A stretch of 64,000 nucleotides of DNA, from positions 496,001-560,000 of the forward strand of contig NZ_CANKYW010000001.1 of assembly GCF_947488135.1 (NCBI RefSeq), written 5' to 3'. The notes below the pieces were generated by a model that saw only the letters and a list, made by a program, of their open reading frames with translations, had not been told where the DNA came from and did not search any database. The stretch is from an uncultured Marivita sp. (GTDB lineage Bacteria; Pseudomonadota; Alphaproteobacteria; Rhodobacterales; Rhodobacteraceae). Positions 1 to 10,042 of the stretch are shown here, piece by piece. Each line of letters opens with the position of its first letter. The first letter of the stretch is position 1. The translations under genes were made by a program, and so were the position numbers.

Positions 1-308
1 CGCAGAAACTGATTGCCGAAGGCGACTGGTCGCGGAGTCTGCCCTCGTGCGCCAGCTGCCATGGGATCAATGAAGAGGACCGCGCGCGCCTCGCTCCGCG
101 TCTTCATGGCCATCCGGAGGGGTACCTTGCCCGCCAACTCCGCGCATATGCCGACGGAACGCGGCAATCGGATACGATGGGCCGGATGCGCAGCTTCGCA
201 TCGAGGCTGACAGACGCGGAAATCGCGGCTCTGGCCGCCTACTATGCCGCTTGGCGTGTGGAAGGCGCAGGCAGCACCGATGAAAACGAGGACCAGCCTG
301 ATGGATAA
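1..308 (+). CDS. c-type cytochrome, C-terminal part (5' end outside window)
   Basis: The reading frame is open from base 3 and ends with TAA at 306-308; the start lies upstream of the window. The visible ~101 residues contain one c-type heme site, CASCHG (48-65), and a C-terminal helix pattern (LTDAEIAALAAYYAAW) typical of class I cytochrome c domains. It is therefore a periplasmic electron carrier, possibly one domain of a multi-heme protein. The stop overlaps the start of the next gene by 8 bases, so the two are translationally coupled. Since that gene encodes the small subunit of an FAD-dependent sugar/polyol dehydrogenase, this is probably the cytochrome subunit that takes its electrons. 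The flavoprotein subunit, if present, is outside the window. Confidence 0.8.
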   Translation, partial: QKLIAEGDWSRSLPSCASCHGINEEDRARLAPRLHGHPEGYLARQLRAYADGTRQSDTMGRMRSFASRLTDAEIAALAAYYAAWRVEGAGSTDENEDQPDG

Positions 309-717
309 TTCGACGATCTTCTCGCGCCGAAGCTTCCTGGGGGGCGTGTCCGCTGCGGCGCTCTTGCCCGGGCTGGCCAAAGCGCAAACTCCGCTCACCT
401 TTGAAAGCTTCGCTGCCCGTGCGCGCGCTCTTTCTGGTTTTGACGCGATCCCTCGCGCACTTCTGAGCGGCGCGCGCTCGGCTTTGGCGGATACGGAAAT
501 AGACGCTTTTGTTTCGGAAGATGGCTCGTCCGACAACGCGGACAAAACCGTTTTGAAAGCCCTCTACACAGGTATGCATGCGCCTGCGGAGGGCACACCA
601 GAGCGGTTCGCTTACGCGCAAGCGCTCATGTACGCGACGATCGAAGACGCGGTGAATGTGCCCAGCTATTGCGGGGGGCTGCCGGGCTATTGGTCCGAGA
701 AACCCGACAACGTCTGA
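301..717 (+). CDS. Tat-exported small subunit of FAD-dependent sorbitol/sugar dehydrogenase (FAD-SLDH family)
   Basis: 138 residues from ATG 301, chosen because it follows the cytochrome gene with an 8-base overlap and gives a clean Tat signal: SRRSFLGG, a hydrophobic stretch, then a likely AKAQ cleavage region. The mature part ends in the block YAQALMYATIEDAVNVPSYC followed by GGLPGYWSEKPDN, which I recognise as characteristic of the membrane-bound D-sorbitol dehydrogenase small-subunit family. In known systems this small subunit partners a GMC-type FAD subunit and a cytochrome c to oxidise polyols in the periplasm and feed the respiratory chain. The convergent polyol operon next door supports a polyol substrate; the exact substrate is an inference. 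Confidence 0.75.
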   Translation: MDNSTIFSRRSFLGGVSAAALLPGLAKAQTPLTFESFAARARALSGFDAIPRALLSGARSALADTEIDAFVSEDGSSDNADKTVLKALYTGMHAPAEGTPERFAYAQALMYATIEDAVNVPSYCGGLPGYWSEKPDNV

Positions 718-766
718 ACGCGCCAAGACGAACGTTCAAACTAGCCCTGGCATTATGCAGAATGTT

Positions 767-2275
767 TCAGGGATTTTCGTTATCCACATAAGCGGCAAGC
801 GCCGCGCGGGTGCCGTCTTTCCAGATGCGCGAAAGCCAGGCGTCGAACGAGTCGGCGAAGGCTGCGTTGGTGTGCAGCTCGCCGTAGATATGCGACTGTT
901 CGAGCCAGACGCGCGGCGTTTCGCGGGCGCTTTGCGCGGCTGTGACGAGGTCGGACCAGATCGGGTCGTTGGGGTCGATCACGCTGCCGTCTTCGCGTGT
1001 GCCAAAGCACATCCGCGCCCAGAGCGCCTCGGTCAGGGCCAGACCCGAGATGCGGGTGTCGGCCGCCAGGGCATCGCGGACGATGGGCAGAAGGAAGCCC
1101 GCATGGCGGGACGCGCCGTCAAAGGCGACGCGGCGGGTGGTGTCGTGGATCTCTGGATTCGAGAAGCGTCGTTCGATCAAGCCCAGATAGGCCGCGGGCG
1201 TGATGCCGGGAACGGCGTCGACGTGGGGCGCGATTTCCTCAAGCTCTACCTTGCGGAAGAACGCGGCGATCTGCGGATCGCTCATGCAGGCGGCAATGGT
1301 CGGCACGCCCAGGATCTCGCCCGCATTGGCAAGTACCTGATGACCGGCATTGAGCATCCGGATCTTCATGGCTTCGTAGCTGTGCACGTGCGGTGTCAGC
1401 GTCGCGCCGACCTCTTCCCATTCGGGGCGTCCGGCGCAGAAATCGTCTTCGATCACCCACTGGCGATAATTCTCGTGCGTCACCGGCACGGCGTCATTCA
1501 CGCCAAGCGCGCGGGCGCGGGCCAGTTCTGCCTCTCCGGTCGCGGGAACGATGCAATCCACCATGGAATTGGGAAAGCTCGCATGCGTGTCGATCCAATC
1601 GGCAAGATCGGGATCGGTGGCCTTGGCCAGACCGACGACGGTCTGCCGAAGAATTGCGCCATTGCCCTGAAGGTTGTCGCAGGACTGGCCGGTGAACGGT
1701 CCGTGACCGGCGGCGCGGCGCGCGCGCAACGCCGCGACCATGGCACCGAACGCGGTGCGCGGGCTGTCGGGGTTGGCGATGTCGTGCTGAATGTCGGGGT
1801 GGGAGAGGTCAAGCGCGCCCTTCGCGTCCACGTAATAGCCGCCCTCGGTCACGGTGAGCGACACGATGCGGATCGCGGGATCGGACATGGAGGCGATCAG
1901 GGGGCCGTTGCCTTCGGCCACGGGCACGAAGTCGATCATCGAGCCGATGACCTCGGCCGATGTGCCTGCGGGATCAAGCTCGATCAGGGTTGTCAGGCAA
2001 TCCTGCGCCAAGAGCTTTTCACGCATCTTCGCGTCGCCCGGACGCACGCCTGCGCCGATGATTGCCCAGTCATGGGCAAGCCCCTTCTGCATCAGCCGGT
2101 GCAGATACCACGCCTGGTGGCCACGGTGGAAATTGCCCAGACCGATATGCACGATCCCGGCGCGCAGGGCGCTGCGGTCGTAGGTGGGGCGGGCAATTGC
2201 CCTGGGCAGTTTGTCCAGATTGGCCTGGCTCAGCGCCACGGCCTCGGTCTGGGTGTCTTGTTTCAGCTCATCCAT
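767..2275 (-). CDS. mtlK: mannitol 2-dehydrogenase
   Basis: 502 residues from ATG 2275 (MDELKQDTQ), the usual length for the long-chain polyol dehydrogenase family. It oxidises D-mannitol to D-fructose with NAD in the cytoplasm. The N-terminal Rossmann part has IVHIGLGNFHRGHQAWY. The C-terminal domain carries KIRMLNAGH, matching the family catalytic Lys-Asn-His arrangement. The start overlaps the end of smoS by 13 bases, so it is the last gene of the smo operon. D-arabinitol or other polyols are possible additional substrates. The operon upstream and the full length make the family assignment firm; mannitol as main substrate follows from similarity to the Rhodobacter smo/mtl locus. Confidence 0.9.
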   Translation of the reverse strand: MDELKQDTQTEAVALSQANLDKLPRAIARPTYDRSALRAGIVHIGLGNFHRGHQAWYLHRLMQKGLAHDWAIIGAGVRPGDAKMREKLLAQDCLTTLIELDPAGTSAEVIGSMIDFVPVAEGNGPLIASMSDPAIRIVSLTVTEGGYYVDAKGALDLSHPDIQHDIANPDSPRTAFGAMVAALRARRAAGHGPFTGQSCDNLQGNGAILRQTVVGLAKATDPDLADWIDTHASFPNSMVDCIVPATGEAELARARALGVNDAVPVTHENYRQWVIEDDFCAGRPEWEEVGATLTPHVHSYEAMKIRMLNAGHQVLANAGEILGVPTIAACMSDPQIAAFFRKVELEEIAPHVDAVPGITPAAYLGLIERRFSNPEIHDTTRRVAFDGASRHAGFLLPIVRDALAADTRISGLALTEALWARMCFGTREDGSVIDPNDPIWSDLVTAAQSARETPRVWLEQSHIYGELHTNAAFADSFDAWLSRIWKDGTRAALAAYVDNENP

Positions 2276-3032
2276 TGTCCGCCATCCACATTGTAGCATT
2301 GGGCGACGACATAATCTGCATCGTCGCTGGCAAGGAACACGGCCATGCCGGTCAGGTCTTCGGCGCGGCCCATTCGGCCATAGGGTACGGCTTCGCCGAC
2401 CTCGCGCTTTTTCTGGCCGGGGGCCTTGTTCTCGTATTTCGCAAAGAACGCATCGACACCGTCCCAGTGTTCGCCATCGACGACACCGGGCGAGATCGCG
2501 TTCACATTGATGCCGTGCTGGATCAGGTTGAGGCCTGCCGATTGGGTCAGCGAAATGATCGCCGCCTTGGTCGCACAGTAGACCGCCACCAAAGGCTCGC
2601 CGCGGCGGCCCGCCTGGCTCGCCATGTTGATGATACGCCCCTTGATCCCGGCGTCGATCATGTGCTTCGCGACCGCCTGAAGCGTGAAGAGCGTGCCCGC
2701 GACGTTGATGTCGAAGGTGCGGGCATAGTCTTCGCGCGTGATCTCGGTGATCGGGGCGGCGGTGAAGATCGCCGCGTTGTTGATCAGGATGTCGAGCCGG
2801 CCAAGCTGTTCGACGGTTGCGGCAACCGCGGCGTCGATGCTGGCTTGGTCTGTGACATCCATCTCGACCGCAATCGCGCTGTCGCCGATCTCGGACGCCG
2901 TCTGACGGGCGCGGGCGATATCGATATCCGCGATGGCGACACGTGCGCCTTCGCGGACATAAGCCTCGGCAAAGGCACGACCGATGCCGCGAGCGGCACC
3001 TGTGATCAATGCCGTCTTGCCGTCGAGCCGTT

Positions 3033-3036
<4 letters not shown>
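2263..3036 (-). CDS. smoS: sorbitol dehydrogenase (short-chain, L-iditol 2-dehydrogenase)
   Basis: 257-residue short-chain dehydrogenase. The N-terminal cofactor site is TGAARGIGR and the catalytic residues are the Ser in NMASQAG plus YCATK (YxxxK). The acidic residue after the second strand (IADIDIA) points to NAD rather than NADP. It converts D-sorbitol to D-fructose (galactitol is a common side substrate). It starts inside the end of smoK (4-base overlap, ATGA) and ends inside the start of mtlK, so three genes are translationally coupled. The assignment as polyol rather than generic SDR rests on the operon and on close resemblance to Rhodobacter SmoS. Confidence 0.88.
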
Positions 3037-4037
<1,001 letters not shown>

Positions 4038-4062
4038 GGGTCAGGTTCCTTATGTCAGGTCT

Positions 4063-4893
4063 TTATTTAACGGCGCCGAAGGTCAGGCCGCGGACAAGTT
4101 GTTTCTGGCTGAACCAGCCAAGGATGAGGATCGGTGCGATGGCCATGGTGGAGGCCGCGCTGAGTTTCGCGAAGAAGAGGCCCTCGGGGCTGGAGTAGCT
4201 CGCGATGAACGCTGTCAGAGGTGCCGCGTTTACGGCTGTCAGGTTCAGCGTCCAGAAGGCTTCGTTCCAGGCAAGGATGAAGTTCAAGAGCATCGTCGAC
4301 GCGATGCCCGGAATGGCCATCGGTGTCAGGATGTAGAGCACTTCTTCCTTGAGCGTGGCGCCATCCATCCGCGCCGCTTCGAGGATCTCGACCGGGATTT
4401 CGCGGAAGTAGGTGTAGAGCATCCAGACGATGATAGGCAGGTTGATCAGCATCATCACGATGACCAGACCGGCGCGGCTGTCCAAGAGACCCAGCTGAAT
4501 GAACAGCAGGTAGATCGGATAAAGCACGCCGACCGCGGGCAGCATCTTGGTCGAGAGCATCCAGAGCAGGATGTCCTTGGTCCGGCGCGAGGGCACGAAG
4601 GCCATCGACCAGGCCGCAGGAACCGCGACGATCAGGCCGAGGATGGTGGACCCACCCGCGATCAGGATCGAGTTCCAGAGGAAGCGGGCGTAGTTCGACC
4701 GCTCCATCACGACGCTGTAGTTCTCGAGCGTCCAGTCGAAGCCGAGAAAGATCGGCGGGCTGGCGATGGCCTGTGCTTCTGTCTTGAAGCTGGTCAGGAT
4801 CGTCCAGAGGATCGGGAAGAAGATCAGCAGGCCAACCGCCCAGGCAAGGCCGGTGTTGATCAGTTTGCGGCGGGGTGTAACAGCGCGAGCCAT
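4063..4893 (-). CDS. smoG: polyol ABC transporter permease
   Basis: 276-residue inner-membrane protein of the MalG family with about six hydrophobic segments. It has the EAA loop that contacts the ATPase: EAARMDGATLKEEVLYILTP near residue 190. It forms the translocation pore with SmoF. The start is two bases after the smoF stop, which fits coupled translation. The positively charged N-terminus (MARAVTPRRKLINTG) precedes the first membrane segment, so no cleavable signal is expected. Confidence 0.92.
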   Translation of the reverse strand: MARAVTPRRKLINTGLAWAVGLLIFFPILWTILTSFKTEAQAIASPPIFLGFDWTLENYSVVMERSNYARFLWNSILIAGGSTILGLIVAVPAAWSMAFVPSRRTKDILLWMLSTKMLPAVGVLYPIYLLFIQLGLLDSRAGLVIVMMLINLPIIVWMLYTYFREIPVEILEAARMDGATLKEEVLYILTPMAIPGIASTMLLNFILAWNEAFWTLNLTAVNAAPLTAFIASYSSPEGLFFAKLSAASTMAIAPILILGWFSQKQLVRGLTFGAVK

Positions 4894-4895
4894 GA

Positions 4896-5762
4896 TCAGT
4901 TATCCAGGTTCTTGCCGACGATCCGCATCAGGAAGATCGCGACGATGTTTGCGAGGATGATGGCGTAGACGCCACCGGCTGAGCCAAGTCCGACGTTCTG
5001 ACTTTCAAGCACACGCTGGAAGATCAGGTAGGACAGGGTACGGGTTCCGAACGCGCCGCCCGTTGTGACGAAGATCTCGGCAAAGATGGCCAGAAGGAAG
5101 ATCGTCTGGATCAGGATCACGATTGTGATCGCGCGGCTGAGGTGCGGAAGGATAATGAACCAGAACCGCTTGAGGTGCGGCGCGCCGTCCATTTCGGCGG
5201 CTTCGAGCTGTTCACTGTCGAGCGATTGTATCGCGGTCAGCAGGATCAGCGTCGCGAAGGGCAGCCACTGCCAGGAGACGATCATGATGATCGACGGCGT
5301 CGCTGCATCCGACAACCAGCTTACCGGATCGGCCCCGAAGAACCGCCACAGGTGCGAGAAAAGACCGTTCACGGGATCCATGAACATATTTTTCCAGACC
5401 AGCGCCGACACGGTCGGCATGACGAAGAACGGTGCGATGACGAGGATACGGACAACGCCCTGTCCCCACATCGGCTGGTCGAGAAGGATGGCAAGCACAA
5501 TACCAAGGCAGACCGTGATGATCAGAACACCGAGAACGATGACCAGGGTCGTCTGAACTGCAGGCCAGAACGCGCTGGAACTGACGAAGCGGACGTAGTT
5601 GTCGAAGCCTGCCCAGCCAAGGTCGCCACCACGCAGCGGCAGATAGGTTCTGAACGAGAACCAGAGTGTCATGATCAGCGGGACCAACATCCAGCCCAGG
5701 AGCAGGATAACTGCCGGGGCCATCATTAGTCGGGCCGCTGATCGGGATGCTTTCGTCGCCAT
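4896..5762 (-). CDS. smoF: polyol ABC transporter permease
   Basis: 288-residue inner-membrane permease of the MalF family, with six or more hydrophobic segments and an EAA loop (EAAEMDGAPHLKRFWFIILP). I prefer the start MATKASRSAAR at 5762: a GGAGG lies 10 bases upstream of it, but only 2 bases upstream of the alternative ATG at 5771 (MYPMATK). It pairs with SmoG in the sorbitol/mannitol importer. A strong hairpin separates it from smoE, a common way to hold the transporter subunits below the level of the binding protein. Confidence 0.9.
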   Translation of the reverse strand: MATKASRSAARLMMAPAVILLLGWMLVPLIMTLWFSFRTYLPLRGGDLGWAGFDNYVRFVSSSAFWPAVQTTLVIVLGVLIITVCLGIVLAILLDQPMWGQGVVRILVIAPFFVMPTVSALVWKNMFMDPVNGLFSHLWRFFGADPVSWLSDAATPSIIMIVSWQWLPFATLILLTAIQSLDSEQLEAAEMDGAPHLKRFWFIILPHLSRAITIVILIQTIFLLAIFAEIFVTTGGAFGTRTLSYLIFQRVLESQNVGLGSAGGVYAIILANIVAIFLMRIVGKNLDN

Positions 5763-5857
5763 TGGGTACATCTCCTCCGTTGCCAGCCCGCCTTAGGGTA
5801 CTGCGCTGCCAGAATTAGACCACAGTGAAGTGGGGATTTGTTTGGGGTATTCTGTGT

Positions 5858-5884
5858 CAGAGGGCGGCGCGGGGCCGCCCTCTG
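5858..5884 (-). other. intercistronic hairpin between smoE and smoF
   Basis: A perfect 11-bp inverted repeat, CAGAGGGCGGC and GCCGCCCTCTG, with a 5-base loop. It stands 17 bases downstream of the smoE stop on the minus strand. No run of T follows it, so it is more likely to protect the smoE transcript end or cause partial termination than to act as a full terminator. Confidence 0.7.
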
Positions 5885-5901
5885 GGGATCAAGACAAGCG
5901 C

Positions 5902-7209
5902 TTAGCGGTAGCCAGCGGCTTCCATTGTCTCGTTGGTAATCGCCTGGGCTTTCTCAAGCGCTTCTTCGACGGACTGCTGACCGGCGTAGGCGGCGGAGAA
6001 TTCCTGGCTGACTTCAGTTGCCATGCCGGCGAACTCCGGGATCGCGACGAACTGGATGCCAACATACGGCACCGGCTCTACGGTCGGGTTGTTCGGATCG
6101 GCAGCGTTGATGGAGTCCAGCGTCTTCTGTGCGAACGGAACTTCCTGATACTCAGGTGTCTCATAGAGAGACTTGCGTGCGCCCGGAGGAACGTTGGCCC
6201 AGCCTTCGTTTTCCGCAACCAGCTGGATGTATTCCTTGGATGTGGCCCACTCGATGAACTCTTTCGCGGCTGCTTCTTTCTGAGTACCCGCCGGGATGGC
6301 AAGTGCCCAGGCCCAGAGCCAGTTCGCGCGCTTTTCGACGCCTTCGGCGTTCGGTGCGAGTGCGAAGCCAACGCTGTCGGCCACGGTCGAGTCGTCCGGG
6401 TTGGTCACGAAGGATGCAGCAACGGTTGCGTCGATCCACATACCGCATTTGCCCTGCTGGAACAGGTTCAGGTTTTCGTTGAACCCGTTGGTCGCGTAAC
6501 CTTCAGGACCGTAGTCGTTCATCAGGTTGACGTAGAAGTTGATCGCTTCGGCCCATTCAGGCTGATCGAACTGAGCGTTCCACTCTTCGTCGAACCAACG
6601 TGCGCCGAACGAGTTGCCGGTCACTGTGATGAAGGCACCGCCTTCGCCCCAACCGGCCTTGCCACGCAGGCAGATGCCGTTGATTTCTTCTTCCGGGTTG
6701 TCCATCGCAGCAGCCGCTTCGCGGATGAACTGCCATGTCGGTGCGTCCGGCATTTCCAGACCTGCTTCTTCCATCAGGTCCGTGCGGTACATGATCATGG
6801 AGCTTTCGCCATAGAACGGTGCCGCATAAAGCGTGCCGTCGTGGCTCAGGCCGTTGCGCATCGCGGGCAGGATGTCATCGACATCATACTCTTCCGACAG
6901 ATCGTCCAACGGAACCAGCCAGCCGTTCGCACCCCAGATCGGGGTTTCGTACATGCCGATGGTCATGATGTCGAACTGGCCACCCTTGGTGGTGATGTCC
7001 GTGGTCACACGCTGGCGCAGCACGTTTTCCTCGAGGGTCACCCACTCGACTTCGTGGCCGGTCTTGGCCGTGAAGTCGTCGGTATAACCCTGCATGCGGA
7101 TCATGTCGCCGTTGTTGACTGTCGCGATGGTGATGGTCTCTGCCTGTGCGGCGCCGACCGAAATAAGCGACAGTGCTGTCGCTGCACGAAGTGCGGTACG
7201 AAGGTACAT
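5902..7209 (-). CDS. smoE: periplasmic polyol-binding protein
   Basis: 435 residues from ATG 7209. A longer frame to 7272 exists, but GGGAGGAA sits 7 bases before 7209 and the protein then begins with a clean Sec signal (MYLRTALRAATALSLISVG, cleaved after AQA). It is a family 1 extracellular solute-binding protein that captures sorbitol, mannitol or related polyols in the periplasm and hands them to SmoFG. As first gene of the transporter set, it lies directly behind two LacI-type operators and ahead of an mRNA hairpin, which together suggest it is the most abundant and most tightly controlled product of the operon. Confidence 0.9.
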   Translation of the reverse strand: MYLRTALRAATALSLISVGAAQAETITIATVNNGDMIRMQGYTDDFTAKTGHEVEWVTLEENVLRQRVTTDITTKGGQFDIMTIGMYETPIWGANGWLVPLDDLSEEYDVDDILPAMRNGLSHDGTLYAAPFYGESSMIMYRTDLMEEAGLEMPDAPTWQFIREAAAAMDNPEEEINGICLRGKAGWGEGGAFITVTGNSFGARWFDEEWNAQFDQPEWAEAINFYVNLMNDYGPEGYATNGFNENLNLFQQGKCGMWIDATVAASFVTNPDDSTVADSVGFALAPNAEGVEKRANWLWAWALAIPAGTQKEAAAKEFIEWATSKEYIQLVAENEGWANVPPGARKSLYETPEYQEVPFAQKTLDSINAADPNNPTVEPVPYVGIQFVAIPEFAGMATEVSQEFSAAYAGQQSVEEALEKAQAITNETMEAAGYR

Positions 7210-7258
7210 CCGATTCCTCCCTGGTGTTGGATACCTATGCATACAGAACACTATTTCG

Positions 7259-7293
7259 TTTACCCGCGTCAATAAAAAATTTACCCGCGTAAA
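7259..7293 (-). promoter_or_regulatory. tandem LacI-family operators upstream of smoE
   Basis: Two 14-base sites, TTTACCCGCGTCAA (7259-7272) and TTTACCCGCGTAAA (7280-7293), differ at one base and lie 21 bases apart, two turns of the helix. Each is a near-palindrome with a central CG, the usual LacI-family form. On the minus strand the inner copy contains TTGACG, a plausible -35 element, although no strong -10 follows at the right spacing. The adjacent LacI-type gene is the obvious ligand. Confidence 0.7.
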
Positions 7294-7299
7294 CTTTTG

Positions 7300-8331
7300 T
7301 CAGGCAGAGTCCCGCATGATGAGCCGGGCCGGAAACAGGGTCTCGGTGCGGGTGCCCAGATGCCCCCCGCTTTCGATCAGACGGAACAATGTGTCGACCG
7401 CGTGATCGGATACAGCGTTGTAATCATGGGCTGCCGTGGTCAGCGACGGGCAGGTGAACCGCGAGAACGGGTGGTCGTCATGCGAGGCCACGCGCAGTTG
7501 ACAGTCCGGCCCGCGCCCCACCTTCACACCGCTTTCGTAGCAGGCGGAAAGAAATCCGATGGCCAGACGATCATTGCTGCACAGCACGGTGTTCGTGGGA
7601 AGCGAATCGTCCGCGAGCACTTTGAGCCCACCTTGTTTGCCGATTTCCTCGAATCCCCACCCCGTACCTTCGACCTTGACCACATGCGGTTCCAGCCCGA
7701 GCCTTTCCATCATCGAAATATACGCGATGCGGCGTTTGTTGGCATTCGGGTTGGCGGGGGTCTTCATCTCGAAAAAGCAGGGCGATTCGCCCGTTCGGCT
7801 GAGATATTCGACCGTTTGGGACACGAAGCTGTGGTTGTCCGAGCCGATGAAGGCCTCGCCCATCCCGTCGAGATTGCTGTCGAACAGGACCGTGGGCACA
7901 TTCTTGCAGAAGGTCTCGATCGCCGACTTGTCCGATTGCCGTCCGAGCGGCGCCAGGAGGACACCAGCCGGTTTCATCGACCGCAAACTGTCGAGGATCT
8001 CGTTTTCATGCGCGGGATCGCCGTGCGAACTGAACAGGGACGGGGTAAACCCCGCCTCGATGCAGCGGCCTTCGATGACGCGGACGATTTCGGCAAAGAA
8101 CGGATCAGCGAGGTATGGAACCACGATGCCGATATTCTTGGTCAGCTTCCGGTTCTGGTTCATCGCGTAGATGTTCGGTCGGTAGTCGTACTTGTCCAAC
8201 GCCGCCTCGATCCGGCCCCGCGTGGATTTGCGGACGCTGTTGGGGTCATGGAAATACTTGGACACGGTCGGCCGCGAGATCCCGCTGACGGCCGCGAACT
8301 CTTCCATGTTCCTGATCTTGGTGTTTGACAT
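7300..8331 (-). CDS. LacI-family transcriptional regulator of polyol use
   Basis: 343 residues from ATG 8331 (MSNTKIRNMEEFAAVSG), preceded by AGAGG at 6 bases; a TTG start at 8346 is the less likely alternative. The N-terminal helix-turn-helix (VSGISRPTVSKYFHDPNSV) and hinge are followed by a periplasmic-binding-protein-like sugar domain (IGIVVPYLADPFFAEIV). It probably represses the smo operon and is released by a polyol or its ketose product. It lies between xylB and smoE on the same strand, and the two operators are within 90 bases of its stop codon. Confidence 0.88.
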   Translation of the reverse strand: MSNTKIRNMEEFAAVSGISRPTVSKYFHDPNSVRKSTRGRIEAALDKYDYRPNIYAMNQNRKLTKNIGIVVPYLADPFFAEIVRVIEGRCIEAGFTPSLFSSHGDPAHENEILDSLRSMKPAGVLLAPLGRQSDKSAIETFCKNVPTVLFDSNLDGMGEAFIGSDNHSFVSQTVEYLSRTGESPCFFEMKTPANPNANKRRIAYISMMERLGLEPHVVKVEGTGWGFEEIGKQGGLKVLADDSLPTNTVLCSNDRLAIGFLSACYESGVKVGRGPDCQLRVASHDDHPFSRFTCPSLTTAAHDYNAVSDHAVDTLFRLIESGGHLGTRTETLFPARLIMRDSA

Positions 8332-8491
8332 TCCGGACCTCTGCAAATCGCACCCGTCGAAACTTGACGTCTGCTTTACAGTTTCTTATCGCGCGCAAAA
8401 AATCAATAAGTCTTGTAAAAAAGCGCGTGGAGCGGCCAAAGCCGTGCAAGGATCGCCGGTTTATCAGGCAATACTCGGCGTAAGCCGTCCG

Positions 8492-9928
8492 TCAGTGGAG
8501 CGGTTTGACCGCACGGTAGAGCGCGCGATACCGTTCCAGCCTGTCGTCCAGACCCGGAATTTCCAGCAGATCGAACCAATCGGTGATCTCGGGTTCCTGC
8601 CCCAAATCGGACAGGGACAGCGCACCGATGCCACACCCGGCCAGACGCGCCGCACCCATCGCGGGGCCCGCGTCCGAACCCGTCGTGCGCCCGATGCGCA
8701 TCCCCGTCGCGGTCGCGATCAGGTGCAGCAGGAAGGGCGATCTGCTCCCGCCTCCGATCGCGGCGAGATGCGGCAGATCGGCGATGCTGTCGCCAAAACT
8801 TTCTGCGGCGTCCGCGAAGGTGAAGGCCACCGCTTCGAGAACGGCCCGGCACAGCGCTGCGCGGTCGGTGCTGTCTTCCAGCCCGAAGAACCCGGCGCGG
8901 ATATGCGGATCGCCATGCGGACTGCGCTCGCCCGTCAGGTAGGGCAGGAAGATGGGCACCCGCACCGGATCGGCGGTTTCGGCCAGCCCCACCACATCGC
9001 CCGCGCTGATCCCCAATTGTCCGGCCAGCCACGCGATGGGCCGCGCGCCGTTCAGCATCGCCGCCATCTGGTACCAGCGATCCGGCACCGTGTGGGCAAA
9101 GGCATGCACGAACTTGGCCGGGTTGGGCCGATAGACGTCACCCGCCACAAACAACTGTCCCGATGTGCCAAGCGAAATGAATCCGCGCCCCGCCTCTGTC
9201 GCCCCCAACGACACCGCGCCTGTTGCTGCGTCACCGCCACCCGCAACGACCGGAATACCCGCAGGCAAGCCGGTCTCGGACGCGGCATCGGCGGTCACAT
9301 GGCCAACGATGTCTTGCCCGTCGGCCAAAGGCGGCAGCCACTCCAACTCGGTAGCCGAAGCCTCAGCGACACGTGCGCTCCAGTCCCGCGCGGATTGGTC
9401 GAGCCACAATGTCCCGGCGGCATCCGAGCGATCCGTGGCAAGGGCACCGTGCAGGCAAAGACCGATGTAATCCTTGGGTAGCAGGACATGCGCGATGCGT
9501 GCGTGAATTTCAGGCTCTTCCCGCGCCACCCACATCAGTTTCGGCGCGGTGAAGCCGGGCAGGGGCAGCACGCCCGCGATCTCTCCGATCTCTGGCAGGG
9601 CCTCGCGCAACGTGGCGCAATCGCTCGTGGACCGGCTGTCATTCCAAAGGATCGCGGGGCGCAGAACGGTTTTCTGCGCATCCAACAGCACCGCACCGTG
9701 CATCTGACCGGACAGCCCGACGGCCGTGACCTGTGCCAGAGATACCGTCTTTCCGACCTCTGTGAGGGCCTTGCAGGTCGCCGCCCACCACGCGTTCGGG
9801 TCCTGCTCCGACCAGCCGGGTTGCGGCGATTGCACCGTCAGATCCGCGCTGGCCGAGCCATGAATCGTGCTGCCATCGGTGCAGATCACCTTGACCGCCG
9901 ATGTGCCTATGTCGATGCCCAAAAACAT
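8492..9928 (-). CDS. xylB: xylulokinase-type FGGY carbohydrate kinase
   Basis: 478 residues. Family landmarks are the N-terminal phosphate loop (MFLGIDIGTSAVKV), GLSGQMHG, and the C-terminal ATP-site glycines (AAIGGGSRSPFLL). It phosphorylates D-xylulose to D-xylulose 5-phosphate in the cytoplasm. In this setting it would serve pentitols such as D-arabinitol or xylitol after their oxidation by SmoS or MtlK. In known Rhodobacter loci xylB lies at the far end of the smo operon; here it stands in front of the regulator. No good ribosome site precedes ATG 9928. Confidence 0.85.
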   Translation of the reverse strand: MFLGIDIGTSAVKVICTDGSTIHGSASADLTVQSPQPGWSEQDPNAWWAATCKALTEVGKTVSLAQVTAVGLSGQMHGAVLLDAQKTVLRPAILWNDSRSTSDCATLREALPEIGEIAGVLPLPGFTAPKLMWVAREEPEIHARIAHVLLPKDYIGLCLHGALATDRSDAAGTLWLDQSARDWSARVAEASATELEWLPPLADGQDIVGHVTADAASETGLPAGIPVVAGGGDAATGAVSLGATEAGRGFISLGTSGQLFVAGDVYRPNPAKFVHAFAHTVPDRWYQMAAMLNGARPIAWLAGQLGISAGDVVGLAETADPVRVPIFLPYLTGERSPHGDPHIRAGFFGLEDSTDRAALCRAVLEAVAFTFADAAESFGDSIADLPHLAAIGGGSRSPFLLHLIATATGMRIGRTTGSDAGPAMGAARLAGCGIGALSLSDLGQEPEITDWFDLLEIPGLDDRLERYRALYRAVKPLH

Positions 9929-10042
9929 GCCGCAGCTTTACGTCAGCGCTAACAACGACGCAAGCCGGCTCCGGGCATAGGGATCTGGTGCGAGGCCGAA
10001 AGCCGGGATAGACAGAACGGGACCAACCGGGGGAGCGACATC

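Noticed and set aside
656-2296. 546-codon plus-strand frame over mtlK
   Set aside because: Antisense shadow of mtlK; His/Gly/Arg-rich composition without conserved motifs.
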